Shown here one piece after another: positions 43,843-51,499 of a stretch of DNA of 64,000 nt. Position 1 is the stretch's first letter; the number at the start of each line of letters is the position of its first letter. Both the position numbers and the translations under genes were made by a program. This stretch comes from Cellulomonas sp. NTE-D12. GTDB lineage: Bacteria; Actinomycetota; Actinomycetes; Actinomycetales; Cellulomonadaceae. The notes beneath the pieces were generated by a model that did not search any database, was not told the DNA's origin, and was given only the letters and a program-made list of their open reading frames with translations. The stretch spans positions 1,054,001 through 1,118,000 of the forward strand of contig NZ_AP026442.1 in NCBI RefSeq assembly GCF_027923705.1, read 5' to 3'.

Positions 43843-44499
43843 TCACTGCTCACGGACCAGGTCGGACAGGTACGTCGACGTCTCGTCTACCGCGCGTGCG
43901 TCGTTACCGGCGACGATCGCGTCGATCAGCCCGTCGTGGGCGTCGTGCCCGTGCGCGTCCTCGCCGATGAAGTTGAACCGGATGTTGTCGCCGATGGCGT
44001 CGATCAGGTTCTCGTACAGGGACAGCAGCACCGGGTTGGCGGCCGTCTCCACGATGGCGCGGTGCAGGGCGAGGTCCGTCTCCACCATCTGGTCGAGGTC
44101 GCCGGCCAGGTACGCGGCGGAGCGGGCGTCGCGGCGCGAGACGAGGGTGGCGGCATCGGTGGCGGTCCGACGACGGGCGGCGAGCCGCGCCGCCTCGACC
44201 TCGAGCGCCCGACGCACCTCGATCACGTCGCGCTGGCGCGCCTCGGCGATCTGGCGGCTCATGCTCACGGCCATCTCGGAGCTGGACAGCACGTAGGTGC
44301 CCGACCCCTGCCGGCGCTCGAGCAGGCCGGCGTGCACCAACGACTGCACCGCCTCCCGCACGGTGTTGCGGCCCACGCCGAGCAGCTCCACCAGGGCGGG
44401 CTCGGGAGGGATCCGGGTGCCCACCCCCCACTCGCCGGAGACGATGCGGGAGCTCAGCTGTTCGACCGCGCTGTCGATCAGACCGGTACGTCGCGCCAT
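43843..44499 (-). CDS. GntR-family regulator, FCD (FadR) class
   Basis: A 218-residue regulator. The winged helix-turn-helix has LSSRIVSGEWGVGTRIPPEPALVELLGVGRNTVREAVQSLVHAGLLERRQGSGTYV at residues 15-72; the C-terminal FCD domain has DLALHRAIVETAANPVL and a conserved metal/ligand His pattern (DLALHRAIV, later EDAHGHDAHDGLIDAI). Ligands of such domains are organic acids or sugars. No target operon stands next to it; it faces argS divergently with about 155 bases between, so its targets are probably elsewhere. Confidence 0.92.
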   Translation of the reverse strand: MARRTGLIDSAVEQLSSRIVSGEWGVGTRIPPEPALVELLGVGRNTVREAVQSLVHAGLLERRQGSGTYVLSSSEMAVSMSRQIAEARQRDVIEVRRALEVEAARLAARRRTATDAATLVSRRDARSAAYLAGDLDQMVETDLALHRAIVETAANPVLLSLYENLIDAIGDNIRFNFIGEDAHGHDAHDGLIDAIVAGNDARAVDETSTYLSDLVREQ

Positions 44500-44642
44500 G
44501 GGGACAGTGTGCCCGCATCGAGCCCCTGCCCGGGACAGGTCGTCCGACGTCTCACCCCTGGTGCTGCCGACGCCTCACCTGCGCGGGCGGGCGCCGCTCG
44601 GGGGCGGCCCGGACGCCGACCGGGCGTCCACGTGCTGCTCGG

Positions 44643-44648
44643 TAGGCT
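44643..44648 (+). promoter_or_regulatory. Leaderless promoter -10 of argS
   Basis: TAGGCT ends six bases before the GTG start of argS, with no ribosome site between. Confidence 0.55.
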
Positions 44649-44654
44649 GACGCG

Positions 44655-46334
44655 GTGACCCCCGATCAGCTCGCGCAGGCCGTGCGCGCCGCTCTCCTGG
44701 CCGCCGTGGACGACGGCAGCCTCGCCCTCGACGCCGCCGAGATCCCGGCCGAGGTGCACCTCGAGCGACCCCGTCAGCGCGAGCACGGCGACTGGTCGAC
44801 CAACGTCGCGATGCAGCTGGCGAAGAAGGCCGGCACGACGCCGCGTGCCCTGGCCACCGACCTGGCGGGCCGCCTGGAGCAGACGCCGGGCGTCGCCTCC
44901 GTCGAGGTGGCCGGCCCGGGGTTCCTCAACATCCGGCTCGACGCGGCCGCCGCCGGTGAGCTGGCCCGCACGATCGTCGACCAGGGGCCCGGGTACGGCC
45001 GCAACACGTCGTTCGACGGCATCGCGGTCAACCTCGAGTTCGTGTCCGCCAACCCGACCGGTCCGCTGCACATCGGCGGGGTGCGGTGGGCGGCGGTCGG
45101 GGACAGCCTGGCGCGCGTGCTCGAGGCGTCGGGCGCCACGGTGACGCGCGAGTACTACTTCAACGACCACGGCGCCCAGATCGACCGGTTCGCCCGGTCG
45201 CTGCTCGCCCGCTCGCGGGGCCAGGAGGCCCCGGAGGACGGCTACGGCGGGCAGTACATCACCGACATCGCGGAGCAGGTCGTCGCCGACGCGCTCGCGG
45301 CGGGCGAGCCGGACCCCAGGACGCTCCCGGACCGGGAGGCGACCGAGGCGTTCCGCGTGCGGGGCGTCGAGCTGATGTTCGCGGAGATCAAGCAGTCGCT
45401 GCGCGACTTCGGCGTCGAGTTCGACGTCTACTTCCACGAGGACTCGCTGCACGAGTCGGGTGCCGTCGACCGGGCCGTGGAGCGGCTGCGCGCCGCAGGC
45501 CACATCTACGAGAAGGACGGCGCGGTCTGGCTGCGCACCACCACGTTCGGTGACGACAAGGACCGGGTGGTGATCAAGTCCGACGGCGAGGCGGCGTACA
45601 TCGCCGGTGACATCGCCTACTACCTGGACAAGCGGGAGCGCGGCGCCGACCGCGTGGTGATCATGCTCGGCGCGGACCACCACGGGTACATCGGCCGGAT
45701 GATGGCGGTCTGCGCCGCCTTCGGGGACACCCCGCACGTCAACCTCGAGCTGCTGATCGGCCAGCTGGTCAACCTGGTCAAGGACGGTGAGCCGGTCCGG
45801 ATGAGCAAGCGCGCCGGCACGGTCGTCACCATCGACGACCTGGTCGACGCGGTGGGCGTCGACGCCGCCCGGTACGCCCTCGCCCGCTCGTCGACGGACT
45901 CGGCGATCGACCTCGACCTCGACCTGCTGGCGAAGGCGACCAACGAGAACCCCGTCTTCTACGTGCAGTACGCCCACGCGCGCACGGTGAACGTCGGCCG
46001 CAACGCCGCCGACTCCGGGGTGCGCATCGAGGACGGCTTCGACGCCTCGCTGCTGGACCACGAGTCCGAGGCGGTGCTGCTCGGCCGGCTCGCGGAGCTC
46101 CCGCGCGTCGTCGCGGCCGCCGCGGAGCTGCGGGAGCCGCACCGCGTCGCCCGCTACCTCGAGGACCTCGCCGGTGCCTACCACAAGTGGTACGACCAGC
46201 GCCGCGTCACGCCCTTCGGCGACGAGGACGTCTCCGACGTGCACCGCACGCGCCTGTGGCTGAACGAGGCGACGCGTCAGGTGCTGGCCAACGGGCTGGC
46301 GCTGCTGGGTGTGAGCGCACCGGAGCGGATGTGA
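44655..46334 (+). CDS. argS: Arginyl-tRNA synthetase
   Basis: Class I aminoacyl-tRNA synthetase of 559 residues charging tRNA-Arg. The N-terminal domain is followed by ANPTGPLHIGG (HIGH motif region, near residue 140) and RMSKRAG (KMSKS equivalent, near 382). C-terminal anticodon-binding part has YAHARTVNVGRNA. It opens the argS-lysA-hom-thrC-thrB-rho series known from M. tuberculosis Rv1292-Rv1297. The start is GTG with a -10 element six bases away, so the message seems leaderless. Its last bases overlap the lysA start. Confidence 0.97.
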   Translation: MTPDQLAQAVRAALLAAVDDGSLALDAAEIPAEVHLERPRQREHGDWSTNVAMQLAKKAGTTPRALATDLAGRLEQTPGVASVEVAGPGFLNIRLDAAAAGELARTIVDQGPGYGRNTSFDGIAVNLEFVSANPTGPLHIGGVRWAAVGDSLARVLEASGATVTREYYFNDHGAQIDRFARSLLARSRGQEAPEDGYGGQYITDIAEQVVADALAAGEPDPRTLPDREATEAFRVRGVELMFAEIKQSLRDFGVEFDVYFHEDSLHESGAVDRAVERLRAAGHIYEKDGAVWLRTTTFGDDKDRVVIKSDGEAAYIAGDIAYYLDKRERGADRVVIMLGADHHGYIGRMMAVCAAFGDTPHVNLELLIGQLVNLVKDGEPVRMSKRAGTVVTIDDLVDAVGVDAARYALARSSTDSAIDLDLDLLAKATNENPVFYVQYAHARTVNVGRNAADSGVRIEDGFDASLLDHESEAVLLGRLAELPRVVAAAAELREPHRVARYLEDLAGAYHKWYDQRRVTPFGDEDVSDVHRTRLWLNEATRQVLANGLALLGVSAPERM

Positions 46335-47692
46335 CCGGCCCGCTCGGGGAGCCGTGGTCGTCCGGCACCACGAGGACGGCGGACGGGTCGCTGTCGGTCG
46401 CCGGCGTGGACGTGCACGAGCTCGCCGCGCGGTTCGGCACACCGGCCTACGTCCTGGACGAGGCGGACCTGCGGGCTCGGGCGCGGGGCTTCCGCTCGGC
46501 GTTCGAGCGGGCCTTCGCCGCCCTCGGGTGCGAGGTGGACGTCTACTACGCCGGCAAGGCGTTCCTGTCGCGCGCCGTCGCGCGCTGGGTGCACGAGGAA
46601 GGGCTTCGCGTCGACGTCGCGACGGGAGGTGAGCTCGCCGTCGCGCTCGCGGCCGGCGTCCCGGGCGAGCACCTCGGCATGCACGGCAACAACAAGTCGG
46701 ACGACGAGATCGCGGCGGCCCTCGACGCCGGCGTCGGCCGGCTGGTCGCCGACTCGCTGGTCGAGATCGACCGGCTCGCCGCCGCGGCCGCGGCCCGGGG
46801 ACTGGTCGCACCGGTGATGGTGCGGGTGACCACCGGCGTGCACGCGGGCGGCCACGAGTACATCTCCACGGCGCACGAGGACCAGAAGTTCGGCCTGTCG
46901 ATGACGGCCGGCCCGGACGGCGGCGACAGCCCGGCGATGACCGCGCTGCTCGCGGTTCTGGACCGCCCGTCGTTGCGGCTGCTCGGCATCCACTCGCACA
47001 TCGGCTCGCAGATCCTCGACCCGGCCGGGTTCGAGGTCGCCGCGCGGCTGGTGCTCGAGCTGCGTGCCGAGCTGGCCGCGCGCAGCGGCGTGCTGGTCGA
47101 GGAGGTCGACCTCGGCGGCGGGTACGGCATCGCGTACCTGCCCGGCGAGGAGCCGATGGATGCGGACGAGGTCGCCGACGGCGTCGCAGTCGCTGTGGCG
47201 GCCGCAGCCCGGGACACCCGGACGGCGCTGCCGCGGTTCTCGGTGGAGCCCGGCCGGGCGATCGTCGGGCCGGCGGGTCTGACGCTCTACACGGTCGGCA
47301 CGGTCAAGCCGGTGCGCCTCGACGACGGGCGCGTGCGCACCTACGTGTCCGTGGACGGCGGGATGAGCGACAACATCCGGCCTGCCCTGTACGGCGCGCG
47401 GTACCACGCGGAGGTCGTCGGGCGCTCGTCCGGTGCGGACACCGTGCTGGCGCGCGTGGTGGGCAAGCACTGCGAGAGCGGCGACATCGTCGTGCACGAG
47501 GTGCAGCTGCCGGGGGACGTGCACGCGGGCGACCTGCTCGCGGTGCCGGCGACGGGGGCCTACGGGAGGTCGATGGCCTCGACCTACAACCTGGTGCCGC
47601 GGCCCCCCGTGGTCGGCGTGCGCGACGGTGCGGCCCGCGTGCTGCTGCGCCGGGAGACCGTCGCGGACCTGCTGGCGCTCGACGAGGGCTGA
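46331..47692 (+). CDS. lysA: Diaminopimelate decarboxylase
   Basis: PLP enzyme making lysine from meso-diaminopimelate, 453 residues. The PLP lysine is in YYAGKAF near residue 76; other motifs are VATGGELAVALAAG, GIHSHIGSQI, GGGYGIAYLPGEEP, the C-terminal dimer-site ARVVGKHCESGDIV and GAYGRSMASTYN. The GTG at 46331 overlaps the argS stop. Linkage argS-lysA is an old actinobacterial and corynebacterial arrangement. Confidence 0.97.
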   Translation: MTGPLGEPWSSGTTRTADGSLSVAGVDVHELAARFGTPAYVLDEADLRARARGFRSAFERAFAALGCEVDVYYAGKAFLSRAVARWVHEEGLRVDVATGGELAVALAAGVPGEHLGMHGNNKSDDEIAAALDAGVGRLVADSLVEIDRLAAAAAARGLVAPVMVRVTTGVHAGGHEYISTAHEDQKFGLSMTAGPDGGDSPAMTALLAVLDRPSLRLLGIHSHIGSQILDPAGFEVAARLVLELRAELAARSGVLVEEVDLGGGYGIAYLPGEEPMDADEVADGVAVAVAAAARDTRTALPRFSVEPGRAIVGPAGLTLYTVGTVKPVRLDDGRVRTYVSVDGGMSDNIRPALYGARYHAEVVGRSSGADTVLARVVGKHCESGDIVVHEVQLPGDVHAGDLLAVPATGAYGRSMASTYNLVPRPPVVGVRDGAARVLLRRETVADLLALDEG

Positions 47693-47780
47693 TCCACCCT
47701 GTCCCGGGCGTCGCCGTGCGGCACCGGAGGCAGTGTGCCCGACCCCTGATCGGCCCGGACACCCGCGCGACGGCGGCCCG

Positions 47781-47786
47781 TATCGT
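47781..47786 (+). promoter_or_regulatory. Putative -10 of hom
   Basis: TATCGT fits TANNNT and lies 32 bases before the hom GTG, ahead of a strong ribosome site. hom-thrC-thrB can thus be transcribed on its own. Confidence 0.4.
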
Positions 47787-47818
47787 ATGCGCCGACACCC
47801 CCACGAGGAGAGGTACCC

Positions 47819-49132
47819 GTGAGCGCTGCGCCCACCTCCGGACCGTTGCGCGTGGCCGTCCTCGGCTGCGGCGTGGTCGGCACCCAGGTGGTCCGGCTGC
47901 TCACCGAGCAGGCCGACGACCTGGCCGCGCGCATCGGGGCGCCGCTGACGATCGTCGGGGTCGCCGTCCGCAACCTCGACGCCGAGCGTGACCCCGTCGT
48001 GGACCCCGACCTCCTCACCACCGACGCGCAGTCCCTGGTCCGCCGGGCGGACGTGGTGGTCGAGCTGATGGGCGGCATCGAGCCCGCCCGCAGCCTGATT
48101 CTCGAGGCGATCTCCCACGGTGCCGCGGTGGTGACCGCGAACAAGGCGCTGCTCGCGCAGGACGGTCCGACGCTCTACGCGGCGGCGGAGGCGGCCGGTG
48201 TCGACCTGTACTTCGAGGCGGCCGTCGCGGGCGCCGTCCCGGTGGTGCGCGCGGTGCGCGAGTCCCTCGCGGGCGACGATGTGCGGCGCGTGCTCGGCAT
48301 CGTCAACGGCACCACCAACTACGTGCTCGACCGGATGGCCGCCGAAGGTCTCGACCTCGACATGGCGGTCAAGGAGGCGCAGGCGCTCGGCTACGCCGAG
48401 GCGGACCCGACGGCGGACGTCGAGGGGTACGACGCGGCGGCGAAGGCCGCCATCCTCGCCTCGCTCGCGTTCCACACCCGGGTCTCGCTGGACGACGTCG
48501 GCCGGGAGGGCATCACGGCCCTGACCGCGGACGACGTGGCGTGGGCGGCGCGCACCGGCCACGTGCTCAAGCTGCTCGCCATCGCTGAGCGGGTGCACGA
48601 CGAGGAGACCGGCCGGGACGGCGTCCTGGTGCAGGTGCACCCGTCGCTGGTGCCGGAGGGGCATCCGCTGGCCAAGGTCGGCGGCTCGTTCAACGCCGTG
48701 TTCGTCGAGTCCGACGCCGCCGGGGAGCTGATGTTCCTCGGCCGTGGTGCCGGCGGCGCCCCGACCGCCTCCGCGGTGCTCGGCGACGTCGTCTCGGTGG
48801 CGCGGCACCGCGTGCTCGGTGGCAAGGGTCCGGTGGAGTCGTCCTACGCGGACCTCCCGGTGCTGCCCGCCGGTGCGGGCCGCGCCCGGTACCAGGTGCG
48901 CCTGGACGTGGAGGACCGTCCGGGTGTGCTGGCCCAGGTGGCCGCCCTGCTCGCCGAGCACGAGGTGTCCATCGAGGCGGTACGCCAGTCGCCCGCCGCC
49001 GGCGATGCCGCGCACCTGGTGATCACCACGCACATCGCGTCCGAGGCGAACCTCCGCGCCACCGTCGCCGCCATCGCCGAGCTCGCCGTGGTGCGAGCCG
49101 TGCTGTCCGTCCTGCGAGTCGAGGGAGCCTGA
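47819..49132 (+). CDS. hom: Homoserine dehydrogenase
   Basis: Reduces aspartate semialdehyde to homoserine, 437 residues. NAD(P) loop LGCGVVGTQV near residue 15, TANKALLA with the catalytic Lys near 107, NGTTNYVL and AEADPTADVEGYDAA with AKAAILASLAF. A C-terminal ACT domain (YQVRLDVEDRPGVLAQVAALLAEHEVSIEAV), from residue 358, predicts feedback control by threonine. The GTG has ribosome site GAGGAGAGG (47805-47813). Stop overlaps thrC ATG by one base. Confidence 0.97.
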   Translation: MSAAPTSGPLRVAVLGCGVVGTQVVRLLTEQADDLAARIGAPLTIVGVAVRNLDAERDPVVDPDLLTTDAQSLVRRADVVVELMGGIEPARSLILEAISHGAAVVTANKALLAQDGPTLYAAAEAAGVDLYFEAAVAGAVPVVRAVRESLAGDDVRRVLGIVNGTTNYVLDRMAAEGLDLDMAVKEAQALGYAEADPTADVEGYDAAAKAAILASLAFHTRVSLDDVGREGITALTADDVAWAARTGHVLKLLAIAERVHDEETGRDGVLVQVHPSLVPEGHPLAKVGGSFNAVFVESDAAGELMFLGRGAGGAPTASAVLGDVVSVARHRVLGGKGPVESSYADLPVLPAGAGRARYQVRLDVEDRPGVLAQVAALLAEHEVSIEAVRQSPAAGDAAHLVITTHIASEANLRATVAAIAELAVVRAVLSVLRVEGA

Positions 49133-50223
49133 TGGCCCACCAGTGGCGCGGCGTGATCGCCGAGTACGCCGACCGCCTCCCCGCCCACGTCCAGCAGAAG
49201 GTGGTCACCCTCGCCGAGGGCGGTACGCCGCTGGTGCCGGCCCCCGTGCTGTCCGCCCGGATCGGTGCGGAGGTGCACCTCAAGGTCGAGGGCATGAACC
49301 CGACCGGCTCCTTCAAGGACCGCGGTATGACCACCGCGATCTCGGCCGCGGCCGGACGCGGTGCCAAGGCCGTCGTCTGTGCATCCACCGGCAACACCTC
49401 GGCCTCGGCCGCGGCCTACGCCGCGCGCGCGGGCATGGTCTGCGCCGTGCTGGTGCCGGACGGCAAGATCGCGATGGGCAAGCTGAGCCAGGCGGTGGCG
49501 CACGGCGCCCGGTTGCTGCAGGTGGACGGCAACTTCGACGACTGCCTGGTCGCGGCCCGCAAGCTCGCCGAGGCGTACCCGGTCGAGCTGGTGAACTCGG
49601 TCAACCCCGACCGCATCGAGGGCCAGAAGACGGCGGCCTTCGAGATCGTCGACTCGCTCGGCGACGCCCCGGACGTGCACGTGCTGCCCGTCGGCAACGC
49701 CGGCAACATCACCGCGTACTGGAAGGGCTACCGCGAGTACGCGGGCCTCGACGGCGGGTCGGGTCTCCCGGCCGTCGCGAGCCGCACCCCGGCGATGTGG
49801 GGCTTCCAGGCGGCCGGCGCCGCACCGATCGTGCTGGGCCACCCGGTGGACGCCCCGGAGACGATCGCCACGGCCATCCGCATCGGCAACCCCGCGTCGT
49901 GGGCGCAGGCCGAGGACGCGCGGGACACCTCCGGCGGCCTCATCGAGTCGGTGACCGACGAGCAGATCCTGGCCGCGCACCGGTTCCTGTCCGCGCAGGA
50001 GGGCGTGTTCGTCGAGCCCGCGTCGGCCACCGGCGTCGCCGGCCTGCTGGCGCTGTCGGAGGCGGGTCGCATCCCGGCCGGCCTGCGGATCACCGTCACG
50101 GTGACCGGGCACGGCCTGAAGGACCCGCAGTGGGCGCTGCGCACGGCCGACGGCGGTGACGTGCAGCCCGTTCGCGTGTCGGCGGACGTCGTGTCCATCG
50201 CCGACGCCCTCGGCCTGGACTGA
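49132..50223 (+). CDS. thrC: Threonine synthase
   Basis: PLP-dependent synthase making threonine from phosphohomoserine, 363 residues, the short (bacterial class I) type. PLP lysine in GSFKDRGM near residue 61, SGNTSASAAAYAARAGM-type loop (CASTGNTSASAA), and the phosphate loop PVGNAGNITAYW. It overlaps hom by one base and lies three bases before thrB, forming one operon for threonine synthesis. Confidence 0.97.
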   Translation: MAHQWRGVIAEYADRLPAHVQQKVVTLAEGGTPLVPAPVLSARIGAEVHLKVEGMNPTGSFKDRGMTTAISAAAGRGAKAVVCASTGNTSASAAAYAARAGMVCAVLVPDGKIAMGKLSQAVAHGARLLQVDGNFDDCLVAARKLAEAYPVELVNSVNPDRIEGQKTAAFEIVDSLGDAPDVHVLPVGNAGNITAYWKGYREYAGLDGGSGLPAVASRTPAMWGFQAAGAAPIVLGHPVDAPETIATAIRIGNPASWAQAEDARDTSGGLIESVTDEQILAAHRFLSAQEGVFVEPASATGVAGLLALSEAGRIPAGLRITVTVTGHGLKDPQWALRTADGGDVQPVRVSADVVSIADALGLD

Positions 50224-50226
50224 GCG

Positions 50227-51165
50227 ATGCGTCTGGCCGCCGACCGGGTGCACGTCCGCGTGCCCGCCACGAGCGCGAACCTCGGTCCCGGCTTCGATGC
50301 GCTCGGCGTCGCGCTGTCCCTGCACGACGAGCTGGAGGTGCGCGCCGTCGGCTCGCCGGGCGCCACGGTCGAGGTCTCCGGGGAGGGCGCCGGGCAGGTG
50401 CCGGACGACGAGAAGCACCTGGTGGTCCGGGCGGTCCGTCTGGCGCTGGACCACGTCGGCGCCTCACAGGTGGGCCTGCACCTGGTGTGCCACAACCGCA
50501 TCCCGCACGGGCGGGGCCTGGGGTCGTCCGCGGCGGCCGTCGTCGCCGGCATCCTGGCCGCGCGAAACCTGATCAGCGACCCCGAGGCGCTGGACGACGA
50601 CGTCTGCCTCGACCTGGCGACGCAGATGGAGGGACACCCGGACAACGCCGCCCCCGCACTGCTCGGGGGTGCGACCGTCGCGTGGTCCGACGACTCGGGG
50701 GTGCGCGCCGCCCGGCTGCCCGTGCATCCCGACGTGCTGCCCGTGGCCGTGGTGCCGCCGCAGCACCTGTCGACGCGGACCGCACGCAGCGTGCTGCCCG
50801 CTCAGGTGCCGCACGGCGACGCCGCCTTCGAGGCCGGCCGTGCCGCGCTCCTGGTCGAGGCGCTCGGCCGTCGGCCGGACCTCCTGCTGCCCGCCACCGA
50901 GGACCGGCTGCACCAGGAGTACCGACGCGCCGTGATGCCGGACTCGCTGGCGCTGGTCGGGGCGCTGCGGCGGCAGGGGATCGCCGCCGTGGTGTCCGGC
51001 GCGGGTCCCACGGTGCTGGTGCTGGCGCGCCGCACGGCGGACGGCGGTACCGATGCCGACGCGGCGATCGCGGCGGCGTTCGGCGGCGTGATGGCCGGCT
51101 GGCGGGTGCTGCCGCTGCCGGTGGACCCGCGCGGGGCCGTCGCCGAGCGGTCCCCGCTCCACTGA
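50227..51165 (+). CDS. thrB: Homoserine kinase
   Basis: GHMP kinase that phosphorylates homoserine, 312 residues. VPATSANLGPGFDALG opens the fold; the ATP loop is PHGRGLGSSAAAVVAG near residue 95; the third GHMP motif is VVSGAGPTVLVLA. ATG 50227 follows the thrC stop by three bases. It closes the hom-thrC-thrB operon; the rho gene begins about 330 bases later after a long leader. Confidence 0.97.
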   Translation: MRLAADRVHVRVPATSANLGPGFDALGVALSLHDELEVRAVGSPGATVEVSGEGAGQVPDDEKHLVVRAVRLALDHVGASQVGLHLVCHNRIPHGRGLGSSAAAVVAGILAARNLISDPEALDDDVCLDLATQMEGHPDNAAPALLGGATVAWSDDSGVRAARLPVHPDVLPVAVVPPQHLSTRTARSVLPAQVPHGDAAFEAGRAALLVEALGRRPDLLLPATEDRLHQEYRRAVMPDSLALVGALRRQGIAAVVSGAGPTVLVLARRTADGGTDADAAIAAAFGGVMAGWRVLPLPVDPRGAVAERSPLH

Positions 51166-51427
51166 CCGGCGTGGCCGCTGCCAGCACCGACGCGGCTGTC
51201 CACGCCGAGCGACGCGCGGCGGTCGGGACCTCCGCCGGTGCTAGCATCGTGCCGTTCCCCGGACCTCGTCCTCATCGCAGGAGCGACGGTTTCGCGGCCC
51301 CGGCACGGTCGGGACCGCCTGGACCGGTGCACCAGCACCCCGCACACGTTCGGCACGAGTCGACGAACGGGAACGCCCCGCCCACGTGAGCTGACGTCGT
51401 CGAACGTCTTCCGTGCGGCTCCACCAC

Positions 51428-51448
51428 CGCCCGGTCCCGGACCGGGCG
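51428..51448 (+). repeat. Hairpin 1 in the rho leader
   Basis: CGCCCGGTCC (51428-51437) and GGACCGGGCG (51439-51448) are perfect arms around one base, forming a stem of about eight bp when folded. Confidence 0.6.
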
Positions 51449-51456
51449 ACGGCCGG

Positions 51457-51472
51457 CCCGACGAGCGTCGGG
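51457..51472 (+). repeat. Hairpin 2 in the rho leader
   Basis: CCCGACG (51457-51463) and CGTCGGG (51466-51472) pair with a two-base centre, 27 bases before the rho start and just ahead of its ribosome site (GGGGGAAGGG). Confidence 0.6.
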
Positions 51473-51499
51473 AGGCCCGACGAGGGGGAAGGGTCCTTC

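Larger units (their letters stand above)
51166..51499 (+). promoter_or_regulatory. Rho leader region with two hairpins
   Basis: 334 bases before rho without a gene. A -10 element TAGCAT (51242-51247) would start a leader of about 246 bases. Near its 3' end are two consecutive hairpins listed separately. In E. coli, rho is autoregulated in its leader, and the same may hold here. No reading frame with a start and a credible ribosome site was found in it. Confidence 0.55.

Noticed and set aside
47693..47818. Threonine/isoleucine attenuator before hom
   Set aside because: No short frame with runs of Thr or Ile codons and no paired terminator structure was seen.
51249..51389. Leader peptide in the rho 5' region
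   Set aside because: The GTG is one base from the -10 element, so it would not be transcribed from that promoter, and it has no ribosome site.
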